Under the pieces are notes generated by a model, which saw only the letters and a program-made list of their open reading frames with translations, did not search any database and was not told the DNA's origin. This document shows positions 10,519 to 22,744 of a stretch of 64,000 bases of DNA, in pieces. The first letter of the stretch is position 1, and the number at the start of each line of letters is the position of its first letter. Made by a program: the position numbers and the translations under genes. Source of the stretch: Mrakia gelida (taxonomy: Eukaryota > Basidiomycota > Tremellomycetes > Cystofilobasidiales > Mrakiaceae); assembly GCA_024345305.1 (NCBI GenBank), contig BRON01000006.1, positions 744,001-808,000 on the forward strand. Direction: 5' to 3'.

Positions 10519-13500
10519 TCAACGAAGTCGAGAAGGAAGAGGTGCATGAGCTCCCTTGATAGGACTGAGATCGATGGGGAAAGCTCCGGTCGTCTAGACG
10601 CCAGAAGTAAGAAAGAAGAGAGAGCGACGAGGAAACGGGTCAGCTCAAGCGAACGGAACGACGCGTCGAAAAGACAGGAACACTCACATCCGACCAACTG
10701 AACTCCTTCGCCGTTCCAGCATTCCCAAGCTTCCTCTTCTTCTTCTTCTCCTTCACAGGCGAATCCGTCGTTCCGTCGTCCTCCACCTCGAGCTCCTGGA
10801 CAGCAGCAGGGATCTTGGACTTCGCGACCGTCGAAGCAGGAGGGGCGACCTCCTCGGATTCCTCGACGGAGGCTTTCCTCTTGATGGTCTTGGATTTCTT
10901 GTCGGGAAGAGGATCGACGGAAGGTGGAGCGTCGGCGCCTCTGGGTTTCTTGATGGGCTTGGAGGAGGAGGCGATGGGAGGCGGGGAGATGGGTTCGTCG
11001 ACGACGGGAGCGGGTTTGAGCTTGGGGACTTTGGTTGGTTTGGGTTTGGAGATCTGGAGAAGGGGCAAAGGGGGACTGGGCTAGTCAGAAAAAGTCTCGA
11101 CGAAAGGGAGAAGAGAGCGAGAGGGACGCGACGGACCTTGGGAGCTTCGACCTCCTCCTCCTCCTCGACGACCTCCTTGTTGACGACAGCCTTGGGTTTC
11201 GGACGAGGCTTCTTCTCCTTGAGCGCCGGTTCTTCGTCTTCGGACACAGGATGAGGTCTCTGTGTGAAGAGAAGAAGAGAGAGGGAAGAAAAAGTCAGCG
11301 AAGAGAGATTCGCTCTCGGCGCGTGCGTTCTGGAAGTGGACGAACCTTCGCCTTCTCCTTTCCTTTGACCTTCTTGGGAACCTCCGCTACCTCTTCCTCC
11401 TCGTCGTCATCCATGCCTCCAGCATCAACCTCCTCCATCGCAGCACCAAAGTCCTCCTCTTCCTCCTCCTCCTCCTCGACGACGACGGGTTTGGGCTTCG
11501 AGACCTTCTTGGGCTTGGAGGTCGACGCGACGGGAGCTGATGCTTCCTTGGGAGGTTTGGAGACCTTCTTGACGACGACGGGCACGTCAGGACTCGGGGG
11601 CGCACTCTGAGGAGCTGGTCGACCGGCGAGTTGTTTCTGTGGCACGAGAAGAGAGGATAAACGGGTCAGCGAGAGACTCGTCGAACGAGACGGGAGAAAA
11701 CGACGGACCCTGAGGGCGTAAATCTCCTTCTCCTTCGAACGAAGAGTGACCTCGACCCTCTTGGTCTCCTCCACCTGCTTCAAGAGCTCCTCCTCCCTCT
11801 CCTCGAGATCCTCCTTGAGTCGAGCCTCAGCTCCCGTCTTCGAATCCTTCTCCTTCGAGATCTGTTCGAACAAAGATGGCGAGGGAAACGCGCGTCAGTT
11901 CAACCAACGACTCAACCAGTCCCTTAAGCAAGAACGGTAAAGACACAGCACTCACTCTATCCCTCCCCTTCCTAACCTCCTTCTCCAAAACCTCAACCTG
12001 AGCCTCCAACTTCCGCTCCTTCTCCTCCCAAGCCCTCTCCTCCTTGACCCACGCTTCCTTCTCCTCTCGAGCCTTCTTCTCCTTCGCGGTGAGAGCCGAG
12101 AGCTGAGCCTTGAGGGTGGAGAGCTCGGTGGTTTGAGTAGAGGTGGTGGCGACGAGCTTGGTGTGAGAGGCTTGGAGGGAGTGGATGGTGGACTAGAGGC
12201 CAGAGGGAAAAAGTCAGGTCATGTCGTGCGAGACGATTGCCTTCGCCGTTCGCAAGAGAGAGAGAGCAAGAAATTGACGTACCTCGGCTTCTTCCCTCTC
12301 CTTCTCCCACTTCTCCATCTCTCCAGATCGAGACTTCCCAGCTCGGTTGAGGTTTCGTTGGAGGACGACGATGTCGGATTGGAGTTGGTCGCGTTCGGCG
12401 TAGATGTCGTCGAGCTGACGGTTGAGTTCGGCGTAAGCAGAGGCAAAGTCTTCGTTCTCGGCCTGGAGGAGGAACAAAAAAGCGTGTGTCAGTCAGTATG
12501 ACTGTGGAGGAACGGATCGCAGGGATGGGATGGGAGAAGAAGAGAAACAGGGAAGGAGGGACGCACGACGAGCTCCTCGTTGAGATAAGCGAGGTTCTCG
12601 TTCTCTCGGATGAGGGCAGCTTCTCGAGCTTGGAAGAGGGAGAGCTTGTGGTCTCGAGTGACTGGAGATGAAGCAAAGACGGAGCTGTCAGCTTTTGACC
12701 GAAGCAACAGCACAGAGACGGGAGGAGAGACAGAGGACGAACTTCGTCCAAGGTCAGCAAGCCTTCGAACCTCGAGGATTTCCTCAGCGACGTGTTGTTC
12801 GTTGGCGAGAACGGCTTGAGCTTGCTTGTAGAGGAGGTCTTGTTCGTCGAGGAGCTGGGAAGGGGATACGATAACAAGTCAGCTCGAGGGACGAAGCAAG
12901 AGGGAGGGAGGGAGGAAGCGGAAGGGACGTTGAGCTCATGAGCTTTCTTCTTCTCAACGCACTCGTGCTTTGACCATCCCAAGTCCCAAACGGACGAGAT
13001 AAAGGGCTGAGACGGTTCGTCGCCATCTCAAGAGCGGTGTGAAAACTGCTTCAGAGTTTCTCCCTCCCTGTGAGACGAGATACAGGCCTTCGTTTGTTCG
13101 TTCTCCCTTCCTCCCCCCCCCCCCCCCCCCCCCTCCCTCCTTCCCTTGCCATCCTCTTCTCCCATGCATCCATCCCTCAGCCCCAGAAAAGTAGACGCCC
13201 ATGTTTACTCACCTCCTTCCTCATCTCTTCTCCCTCCTTCTTACACCTCTCCAACTCCGCTTCGCCTTCCTTCTTCCTTGCCAACTTCAACTTCAAGTCC
13301 TCGACCTCGCCCAAAGCTTCCGACACCTTGGCTTGGATAGCAGCGTTCTCGCTTCGATGCTTCCTCTCGGTGATCCCTCGCTGACTGATGAGCTGGTTGA
13401 TCTGTCCCTCCATGTTGGCGAGACGAGCTTTGTGAGGACCGGGAGTTTGAGGAGCAACTGGGATGGAGGAAGGGTTCACTTGAGGAGAGGCAGGGAGAGG

Positions 13501-13524
13501 GCGAGGGGGAGTGAAGCTCGCCAT
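10519..13524 (-). CDS. Long coiled-coil protein with acidic and Lys/Pro-rich tail
   Basis: I do not recognise a named family. The start at 13524 reads MASFTPPRPLPASPQ, with several TP/SP pairs. It is followed by a conserved-looking segment, ARLANMEGQINQLISQRGITERKH, and heptad-rich helices spread over many small exons (for example ELNRQLDDIYAERDQLQSDIV near 12400). The second half changes character: alternating acidic runs (EEEEEEEED near 11460) and Lys/Pro-rich stretches with KKVSKPKP and KPRGADAPP. The final exon is reached through an intron with 5' GTGAGT at about 10710 and a GTCTAG end. That exon gives TTGAFPIDLSPIKGAHAPLP and a TGA at 10519-10521. A cytoskeletal, spindle or chromosome-associated scaffold is plausible from the layout, but that is inference. 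The first intron contains a pure G21 run on the coding strand. Exon joins in the middle are less certain than the two ends. Confidence 0.75.
13113..13133. repeat. Pure C21 homopolymer (G21 on the coding strand)
   Basis: Twenty-one consecutive C bases lie inside the first intron of the minus-strand coiled-coil gene, about 85 nt after its 5' splice site. The pre-mRNA would carry G21, a potential G-quadruplex. Length is likely variable between strains or prone to sequencing error. Confidence 0.9.
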
Positions 13525-14212
13525 GATGGGCGGAAGAGAAGCGTATGTGGGTGGATGGAGAGGTGGAGAGGAGAGTGGATGGGGAGGAGAACGAAGAAGA
13601 GTGAGGGGGAAGTGAAGGACGGATGGAGGAGGGAAGGAGGGAGTCGAGTCGAGCTCAATGTTGTTGGCGAGAGCGAGGCCTCGAAAAGAAATCGTCGCGT
13701 CTGTTTCTGCTCTGTTTATCTTTTCGTTGAGTCTCCACTTTGCCCACTCTTCTCTCGCCTCTAAGAAGAAGCCCTCAGACCCTCAGATCTCGTCTCTCGT
13801 CAAAAGAAAACGATACTCCTCTTTGAACGTCGCCTGAATCGATCAAGAAAGGCTCGTCTCTCTGATCCCTCGCTCGCAGACAACACAGCTCGGAGAACAC
13901 ACGAATCGAAGTTCATCACAGTGGGTGGTCATATACGTGAGCGGATAAAGGTATAAAAAGGGTATCGAGGGGGACGAATTTAGAGGGATTATCAGAGGTC
14001 GTGAAGCAGAGTCAATGTTGTTGCGGGCGAGCGACGGAGCGAGAGGTAGGAAACAGAAACACAAACGAGCAAGTTCCGTGTACGAATATAGTTACCGTCA
14101 GATCATGTGCGGGATAAAGCGAGTCCGAGCGAGATGGTTACGAGTTGAGGGCGCGAGGAGGGGAAGAGGGGAGTCGGGAGTTGCGTCGCGTCGCGTCGAC
14201 GATGGATCGAAA
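13525..14212. other. Promoter region of the coiled-coil gene and 3' UTR of its upstream neighbour
   Basis: This is the space between two minus-strand genes. A TATA-like stretch (ggtataaaaagg) sits near 13950, and a 12-nt string (tcaatgttgttg) occurs at about 13655 and again at about 14012. I see no ORF with support. Confidence 0.45.
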
Positions 14213-15157
14213 TCAAGTCGCTCGAGCGGTGACGTGCATGAGGTCGTCTGAGACGATGACTACCATCCCGAGACTGTGATTAAGGAAGGAAAGTGATCAG
14301 TCAGTCTGTTGATCTTGGACGAGCGGCCGGCTCAAGTCAGGGATCGAGCGACCGGAGCTCACCTTTCCAGAGGAGTTCGGAGCGACTCGGGAGCGCTGTA
14401 GCGAACCCAGATGCCCCCGTCCGTAGTAGGTGCAAGACCATCTTGCACTCGAGTGACAGCGCTCGAGAGATGTTGCTCGGTCAGGTCGAGGAGGGGAGAG
14501 GAGAGGTGTGTTTGAGGGGGCGAGTTGTAGGCTGAGAGATCGAGAAAGAAGCGATGGTCAGATCGAGAGGACGAAAGTGAGGTGAGTCAACAAAAACGAC
14601 GAACCTCGGAAGAGAAGTTGAGAAGATTGCTCAAGAGCCTCGAGTCGCTTCGAGGTGCTGAGCAAAAAGATCGCGTCCTCTTTCAACGCTCGAGCTGCTT
14701 CGATTTGGCCTGAGTCAAGAACACATGCAGCCTCCATCAGTGTGCGTCTCGAACTCAACTTCGCGAAATTAGAGCAAATGAACTCACATAGCTGCTCGAC
14801 GCTAAGAGGTCTCGCCACCCTCCTCTCCCTCTCCAACGACGACGACGCGAACGAAACCACGACTCCCTCCCCTCCTCTCCTCCTCTTCTTGGGCTCCTCC
14901 TCGAACCCACCACCATCGCCTCCCTCCTCAGAAACCCTCTCCAAACTACCAAGTCGCCCCTCGACTCCAACCCTCTCATCCTTCTCCCTCGCTTCCTTCC
15001 TCTTCGAACCCCTCTCCTCCCACTCCCTCAGTTCCCTCTCCCACCCGTCGCCTGCTTCGAACCCACAGCATCCCAACCCAACCAAATTTCCCCCTTCTCG
15101 ACCTCGTTTCTTCCGAAGCCCAGCGAGAAGGCCTTTGAGGAGAGGGGAGGCGGTCAT
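14213..15157 (-). CDS. Unrecognised 234-residue protein, four exons
   Basis: Exons 15157-14788, 14709-14605, 14531-14363 and 14273-14213 sum to 705 nt and stay in frame to a TGA. All three introns have GT/AG ends (GTGAGT, GTTCGT, GTGAGC) with CTGAC-type branch sites. The N-terminal half is charged and low in complexity, with a nuclear-signal-like EEPKKRRRGGE. The second half looks folded: RPLSVEQLCQIEAARALKED, then STSKRLEALEQSSQLLFRAYN, then TRVQDGLAPTTDGGIWVRYS, and the end GMVVIVSDDLMHVTARAT. The split between a disordered basic start and a compact helical end suggests a small nuclear adaptor or complex subunit, which is only inference. I could not match it to a known family from memory. 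Confidence that it is a real gene rests on the four clean splices. Confidence 0.72.
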
Positions 15158-16876
15158 CGTGTGAAGGAAGGGAGGCGAGGCGAGGGTGGGTGGGGGTTGG
15201 GAGGGAGGGACTCGAGAACGGAAGAGCCTGAGTGTCGTTACGCTTCGTTTCGTTTCGTTTGGAGCACGAGGACGGGTTTGGATTTGGGTTTGAGGAGCTA
15301 AGACTTGAGAAGGATTATGGAGAGGGAGGAGATTGGAGGGGAGAAGAAGGAGGGTGGGACTTGGGTGGGTGAGAATGGAACAAAGGGAGAGAGAAAGGGG
15401 CTCGACGACGGGAAGTTTCGCTTTTCTTCCGTAACCCCTCTTCTGAGGTTAAATTTCGATTGAGGGATCAAATGTGTCGCTCTGACTTTATGAGTGTTTG
15501 GTGGGAAGTGGTCGTGTGCGGATACGGGTGAGCGAGGGAGGGAATCGAGTTGAGTTGGGTTGGACGCGTCGCGGGAGTTCGAAGGTCCGTTCGTTCGTCT
15601 TCGTTCGTTCGGGTTTCTGTTTGAGTGAACCGCATCAGGTTGCCTTCGAGCTAAGTAAATGTATCTGAGTGACCGAATGGAATCCAGGAGACAGCAGAGG
15701 CTGTCGAAGAGCGGCGAGGGCTCATGGTCCGAAAACGACAACAACGTCGAAGTTCGATGTTTTGATTGATAGATCAGAGAGGGGGAGAGATGCGACCAGA
15801 GCGGGCCCTTAACTTTTTAGGCAGTTCCCGTCTTTCTAGAAAGAGGAAGGGAGGCAAGGACGAGGAAGGGACGAAGAAAAAGGGAAAGATCAGCGAAATC
15901 GACGCGTTCGACTTGAAGACCGCGGGTTCGGGTGTGATTAGCTTGAGCTCAGAGGAGTGTTGACTGGGGTTGCGGATTGAATTCAGTTCCTGACCCTTGG
16001 TGTCTCGTTGGACGAAGTGAGAGAGAAGTTGAGGTTGAGAGGAACTCGGGCGCGACGAGGAATGCGACGCGCTCTTCTCCTCACCTTTCACTTGACTTCC
16101 AGCCCCAGCTCAAGCGAAGAATCCGGAGAGACGCAATATAATTAGAGCTCAAGCTGGAGAAGAGACGAGGGACCTCTTTAGATTGACGGTGTAAATCAAA
16201 ACGGGGCGACGCGAGAGGTGGACGAGCGAGGGCGACGCGTTTTGAGACCTCGCTCTCGGACTCCTACATCTCTCAAAGACGAAGACTCCAGACGAAGCCT
16301 TCGCTGAGCTCTTTTCTCTTTTCTATGGACAGACGAGAAGCCAGCCGTCGACCCACAATGCTGGCCGCGCCGAGATGAGCCTTCTCGAACCAAAGAGCTG
16401 CGAACGGCGATTTTTTTCTTTTCCTTTTGGTCCTCGGTCTCTCTCTCCTCTTTGTGCTCTTCGGCTCCTCCCCCTAAACCTGTTGGGGAAAGGAGAGGAA
16501 AAAGGCAGCTAAAGTGACGCGAGGAGCTAGGGAGGAACTCGGGAAACAGGATGGGGTGAACGTCAAGGTCGCTCGCTTCCTTCTTCTCTTTTGCCTCCCT
16601 TCTTGGCGCTATATAGATTTCTCCTTCCCACGGAACGCGTGAGAACTTTTCGCTGAGCGCAAAGAGCAGTAAATCCGAAGAAGCCCCAGGAGGAACAACA
16701 AGCCCGAGAACGCCTTCGTTCCCTCCACGACTCTCCTCCTCCTTTGAGTTTCGAGGTCTCGACCTCCCCCTCCCAACCTCCACCGCGATCTCCCTTCCAT
16801 CCCATCCCACTCCTTCCTTCTTTCTACCATCTAAGGGACGCTTCCTACTCCCCCCCTCCCCCCTCCTCGCCCTAGA
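15158..16876. other. Divergent promoter region before the MGA2-like gene
   Basis: This 1.7 kb space lies between two divergent genes. A TATA-like CTATATAG lies at 16609-16616, about 260 bp before the start codon at 16877, a sensible distance for a TATA box with a long leader. A large leader is common for membrane-bound transcription factor genes. Pyrimidine-rich sequence fills 16780-16870. ORFs here, including a 269-codon minus-strand one at 16196-17005 that overlaps the next gene, are Arg-rich and unconvincing. Confidence 0.45.
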
Positions 16877-19800
16877 ATGGCCTCGCCTTCTTCTTCTTCG
16901 TCGCACTCTTCGCCTTCCTCTGCTTCGAATCTGGACGAACGACTTCCCCCAACAGGTTACCCTTCCCATCTGGTCAGCTTCCCTAACGCTCAACGCGGAG
17001 GTCAACAGTCACAGATCAAATCTTCAGGAGGTCAGCCAGGGTTCATTGGAGTAGTCGGTGAAGAAAAGTGAGTGAAAACACGTCTTGTTCTCTGCGTTGG
17101 AAGGAGGGAGAGGGAGAGAGAGGTCGAGGAACGAGCGAGGGAAGGAGCAACGACGAGAGACACGGGTTCACCTTCCCTTGCCTCAGAGATACCAAGTCGG
17201 TCAACCTCATAGGGAGGGACGGCGAGGGAGGTGAAGACGGATCGTATATATGCAAGTCGAAGGAGGGCAAAGGGAGCCCTTGGAAGTCGAAGACCCACGA
17301 AGGGAGGGAGCTCGGCACTCCCTCCTCCCTTCCCCTCCTTCCAACCCTCCTCGCTCCCTCCATCATCCCTCTAGCTCGCCCGTCGAGTTTCATACTCGTC
17401 GAAGAGTAGGAGAATTCTCGTCTCCTCCAACTTTGAAACTCGGAGACTCATCTCTGCTAGTAGGGACTGGTTCCCCGCGCTCTCGCCTTCTGGGCCTGTC
17501 TCTCGCTTTCGCATCCCCCCCTTCTCTTTCGTGTGCCCTCGTTTCGTCCCATACCTCCGAGAAACCAAACCCCTCAAGCTGACCATTTCCTTCTCTTCCT
17601 TACCTCTCTCTCAATCAGCTTCTCTTCCTCGTACAACCATCATCACCACCCAGCTCAAGCTCCTTCCTACCCTCCAAACTCCTTCTCGAACTACTCCAAC
17701 CAACCTCCTCCCGCAGCTCACACCGTTCATCCCTCCTCCTCGTCCTCGTCTTCCTCGGCTCCCCTCCCTCCTCCCCACCCTTCTCAGCCTACTCAACGAG
17801 GAGTCGTCAGGATGGATGATACCTCGGGGAAACAACTCGTGGACGTAGGACCAGGCGTTCTCAAGAAGTACGTTCCCTCTCTCCCCTCCCGTCCTCGACT
17901 TCGAGCTCGACCTTCCCCACCGTTTCTCGTGTTTGACTCATCTTTCGTTCCCGTCTTTTCCCGCCTTCACCTTTCGCTCCTGCTCGGTCCTCCCTTCAGT
18001 CTTCCTCTCATCATCACTGGAGTCCCTCTCACAGGAGCCAAGTCTAGAGTCGAAACTCAGATCAAGATCCGAATCGCTCTCGCTCTTCCAACCCAAGCCA
18101 CGTCCTCCTCCTTCCCCAACGGTCCTCAGGACGAGTCCACCCTCGCCTTCGTCAACACCTACTCTCATGTCAAGCTTCAGAAGGGAACCGCTACCAAGAG
18201 GAAGTCGAGAAAGTCGGTCGCTGCCGAAGGAGGAGCCGCTGGAGAGCCCAAGGAGGAGGAGATGCTCTGGCTCGAGACCGAGGTGTACTGTGCGACGGAG
18301 GGAACCGAGGAGGAGGAGGAGGACGACGAGAACGTCAAGCTCGAGGAGGGTTCGGAGAAACCCAAGGGTCTTAGGGTGTTCGCTTGCTCAGGATGCAGGA
18401 CGAGAGAGGTGCGTTGGCGTTTCTTCTTTCTCGAACGATTTCTCGTCGCGCTGTTTCTGATCTTCCTCCCTCCTTCGCGTCCTTCAGGTCAAACGAGCTC
18501 AACGGAAACTCGCCGCTAGGATCCGTCCCACTCTCTCCGACTCCGAACTCGATACTCCCTACCCTTCTCAGGATTCGAAGGGCGCGAATGGAGGAACTCA
18601 GGACGAGCGTCACAAGATCGTCCTCTTCAACTGCGGCTCCGTCCTCGACTTCTCTACAGGAGAGTGTACGCTGCCAGCGAGAGTCACTTGCTACTGCAGA
18701 CATCACAGAGAGAAGGTTGGATTCCTGTACGTCGTTATTTTCGTTCTTCTTCTCGAGCCTTCGAGTTCCTCAATCTCCCCGCGCTGACTTGGAACTCTCC
18801 GTCGCGTTCGTTTCTCGTCGCGTCCTCCAGCCTCACCTTTCTCCTCAAGGACTACCTTGGAAACGTCGTCGCCTCAGGATCCACTCCTCCCATCATGATC
18901 ACGGATGACCACAAGACCTCGGGAAAGACAGCACCCGTGGAACCCTCGATCCCTTCGATCCCCAAATCTCTCATCATGCCCTCGCACCCTCCTCCTCCCC
19001 CACCACCCGCTTCCTCCTCCTCCAAGGGACGCGTTCGTCGAGTCGTCAAGAAGCGAGAGTCTTCGACCTCAGGAGACGAGGATCGTCGTCGTTCATCAAC
19101 CTCGTCGTCAGCGAAGCCCTACGACAGGAAGGTCTCTCCCTCGACGACTTCCTCTTCGGTCGCCCACACTCCTCGGACCCTCTCGATGACTCCTTTGTCG
19201 ATGTCCGTTTCCTCCTCGCCAGCTATCAAGAACGGTCTCTCGCTCTCTCCCATGACGCCAAAGAACTTCACTCCTCAAGGCTCGACCACTTTCAACCAAC
19301 TTCATCTCCCAACCACGATCTCCGAGCACCAGCTCCTCTCCGAGGACTCGACGCCCAACAACCGACTCAGTCCTTCGATTCCAGGCTACGTAGGAGGAGC
19401 GATGAACCTCGGTCTGCAAGGAACGAGTCCCAATGGACAGTCGCCGTCGTACAACCCTCAGGATCTGGTTTCGCACCTCGTCGAGCACGCGGAGAGGGAG
19501 AGAGAGGGAGCGATTCTGGTCGACGAGATGATGGACGTTGGAAGCGGTGGAGAGGGAGGTCTCGAAGTGGGAGTGGGAGGTTTTACTCCTCCAGAGTCGA
19601 CGTTGTCGTCGTCGAACACGTCTCGAAGGACTTCGGACTCGGAGGAGCAGCAGCAGTCGAACGGTTTCGACATGCAGATGGAGGATCCTACGCTCTCCTT
19701 CGACTCGCTTCTCGACTACGGGACCTCGATCCAGCAGGATGGGATGCAGATGCAGGACGGCAACGATCAATTCCCCGAGCTTTCGTCGTACTCGCACTCG

Positions 19801-22744
19801 TCTCTTCCTCCAACTTCGTCGGCGGATCCCATCTCGTTCGAATCCCTCTTCGCCTTCCCCGCCTCTCCTCCCAGCTCCATCCCTTCCCCAACTCTCTACA
19901 ACGCTGGTCAACCTCCTCAACATCAACTCCAGCAACAGCAGCAGCATCAGATCCAGCAGCAACATCAGCAGCAGCAGTACCGTCAACACCAACGCGACGA
20001 GCCTTCCACCGCGTCGACTTCTTCCTCGACTTCGGACCTCCTCCTCTCCAACGTTCACTGGCCAGCTCTTCAACCTCCTCCTTTCCCTCTCGCCAACACC
20101 ACTCCTCGAGCATCCTACCAATCTCCCACCCCTCCTCCCCCTCCTCCTCCCAAACCCGTCATCACTCGTCTCATCCCAGGAGAAGGACCGATGCACGGAG
20201 GAATCGAAGTCACCATCCTCGGTGCCAACTTCGTCCCTGGACTCACTTGCGTCTTCGGAGACTCGCCAGCGACCAACACCCAGCTCTGGAGCGAGAACAC
20301 CATCGTGTGCGTCTTGCCTCCCAGCTCCTGCCCTGGACCCGTCGTCGTTTCGTTCAAGGCCGAGAGAGGGAACCAGGGTTCGCCTTCGGGAGGACTTCAA
20401 CTCTTCACGTACTTGGACACCTCGGATCGTGCTCTGTGAGTTTCTTCTTTCTTCCAAGATTTGCCTCGATGCACGAAACCTCGCCGCTGACTCTCTTCTT
20501 CTTTTGTCTCGCTCGAATAGGATGGAGCTCGCCCTCCAGGTCGTCGGACTCAAGATGACAGGTCGAATCGAGGACGCGAAGAACGTCGCTCTTCGAATCG
20601 TCGGACAGAGCCCTCCCGCCGACAACTCCTCTCCCCAGTCCAACAACGGAAGCAACTCCAGCGGATACCAGCAGAACAGCCTCTCCCGAGACGCCTACCA
20701 CAGCCCATCCGCCTCGCGTCGAGGATCGGTCGACGAGTCCGCGTCTTCTTCAGCAGCCGCTCTCGCCAGTCTTCCTTGGGGAGCAGGATCCCGAGGAGGA
20801 AACTTCCAGGATACGATCATCAACTTCCTCGGACTCGTCGAACTCGATACCTCGGATGTCCCAGGAGCTGCTTCGGCCTCGTCGTCGTCGTCGTCGCGTC
20901 TCCCTCGAGCCGTCTCCCTCAAGAACAAGCAAGGTCAAACCCTCCTCCATCTCGCCGTCATGCTCGGATTCCATCGACTTGTCTCCCACCTCATCGACCT
21001 CGGAGCGGATCTCGACTCGAGGGACAAGAACGGATACACCTCCCTCTCCCTCGCTGCCCTCTGTGGCCGAGTCGCTTGCTCGAGGCTCCTTCTCGATGCT
21101 GGAGCCAGCGAGGAGATCGTCACCGCCGATGGGAAGACCCCCTTCGATCTCGCGAGGGAGAAGGATCAGGTCGACGTCGAGAGCCTCCTGGCGAGGCGAG
21201 GAGAGTTGAGGAGGGAGAGTGGAGTCGTCGTCGACTCGGGAATCTCGCTTGGATCGTCGGAAGAAGGATCCATCGACGCCGACAACCCATCGTCGGACGA
21301 GGAGTTCGACGACGAATACGATCTTCCGCTCCCCAGAGCTACGTCGCCGAGGATCTCCGTCGAGGACGAGGACGCGGACGAGAGCGAGGAGGTCCTTCCC
21401 TTGACCTGGAGCGCTTCGACTGGAACTGGAGGACGATCTCGATCTTCGACCTACCTTCGTCGTCGAGCATCCATCGATTCGCAACGGACGGAGGGAACGA
21501 TCTACGCCGCTCAAGTCTTTGGAGGAGACGGCGACTCGTACCTTTCGGACGGAGGATCGATTCGACACTACCCAGCTCACCACCATCCTGAGATCCCTCA
21601 GTCACCTCTCGCTTCGTCGATGGAGAAGCAGAAGGCTGCTATCCAGTCAGAGGTCCGTTCATTTCTTTATCCTTTCTCGTTGTCCGTCGGCGAAAGACGC
21701 GTCCTGACTTCCGTTTCCTCTTCGTCTCCACAGAAGTCGTCTCTCCTCGCCTCGCCTCCCTCGGTCGGTCTCTTCCTGGAAAACGAGAAGGTCCCCGCTC
21801 CCGCCGACGCGTCCACCTTCGTCGAGTCCTGGCTTCGTCGAACTCTCTCCGCCATCCCTCCTCAGAAGTTCCCCTTCCCTCACCTCCCCTCCGTCTCCGA
21901 CATCCCAACCCTCGCCTTCCCCGCCTCCATGACGCCCAACTTCCCCTCCTTCCCTCCTCTCCCACCCCAACTCAACTTCCACCACCAATGGCCGAGTCAA
22001 CTCAACCCGTGGTCGAAGGACGAGAAGACCCTCAACGAGAAGGACGGACAGCAAGGACCAGCTCAACCAACTTGGGCTCAGTACGTCGCCGCCTACCCTT
22101 ACCTTCCCTGGGCTCTGTCTCAGTGGTTGAAGGAGAACGCACCGAGCATGCCTCCTCTCTTCCAAAGCCCCCCGTCCACGCCTGGATCGGAGTTGAAGAA
22201 GGAGGGAGTCGAGCAGGAGGAGGAGGAGGACGAGGTCGTCGTTCCCGCGGACGTCGTTGGATCGAGGAGGTCGCTGGTCGCTTCTTCGTCGAGGATTCCC
22301 CTTCTCGTGGACGTGAGTTCAATCATTCTCCTACCAATCCCCAGTCCGTATCCTTTCTTAACTGACTTCCCGTCTTCGCTTTCGTCTTCGCAGCAATCCG
22401 GAAAGCCTTCGACTGTTGCCGCTCCCGTCGTCACCAAAGCATCGAGGAGACCTGCCTACACCGAGACCACCGAGCTGGTGGATCGCGAGTACACCCACGT
22501 CGCCGTCAAGCGTCGCAAGGTCAAGCAGGACCGAATGGTGAGTCTTCGTCTCCTCCCTTCTCGTCCCTCGTCTGAATTTCGAAACTGACGCCTTTTTCCC
22601 TTGTTCCCCCAGCTCGTCTTCTTCTGGGCCCCCGTCCTCGCTCTCGTCCTCTTCTACACCCTCGTCACCCACGTCCCGTTCATCTTCGTCACCGCTCGTC
22701 GTGCAGGAGGACGAATGCTTCCCTTCCGAGGACTGCTCAACTGA
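16877..22744 (+). CDS. MGA2: Mga2/Spt23-like ER-tethered transcription factor
   Basis: Mga2 and Spt23 are made as ER membrane-bound precursors. The released part activates the delta-9 desaturase gene (OLE1) when membranes are too saturated, or in hypoxia. The features appear in the right order. A conserved N-terminal region (VPLTGAKSRVETQIKIRI near 18015) is followed by a Cys-rich block (FACSGCRTRE, then TCYCRHHREKVGF). A long Ser/Pro/Gln-rich region follows, with a poly-Gln tract at about 19908-19997. Next come an IPT/TIG domain (ITRLIPGEGPMHGGIEVTIL near 20161), ankyrin repeats (GQTLLHLAVMLGFHRLVSHL near 20930 and NGYTSLSLAALCGRVACSRLL) and a C-terminal membrane segment (LVFFWAPVLALVLFYTLVTH near 22612). 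It ends at 22744. The first exon (to 17066) joins the second (from 17618) through an unusually long intron of about 551 nt. Membrane tether and TIG-ankyrin order make the family call strong; which paralogue it equals is not decidable. Confidence 0.9.
19908..19997 (+). repeat. CAG/CAA glutamine tract within the MGA2-like gene
   Basis: Mixed CAG, CAA and CAT codons encode a Gln/His-rich stretch (about 20 Gln) between the Ser/Pro-rich region and the TIG domain. Such tracts are typical of transcription factor activation regions and often vary in length. Confidence 0.75.

Noticed and set aside
13655..14024. Repeated string tcaatgttgttg at about 13655 and 14012
   Set aside because: Twelve identical bases in two flanking non-coding regions with no further similarity; probably chance.
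16196..17005. Minus-strand open frame of 269 codons
   Set aside because: It overlaps the MGA2-like start and leader, is Arg-rich and has no recognisable motif or splice context.
19108..20655. Minus-strand open frame of about 515 codons
   Set aside because: It lies exactly antisense to the MGA2-like coding region. Codon bias there (many TCG, CTC and GAG codons) depletes stops on the opposite strand, and the product is Arg/Ser-rich without any family features.
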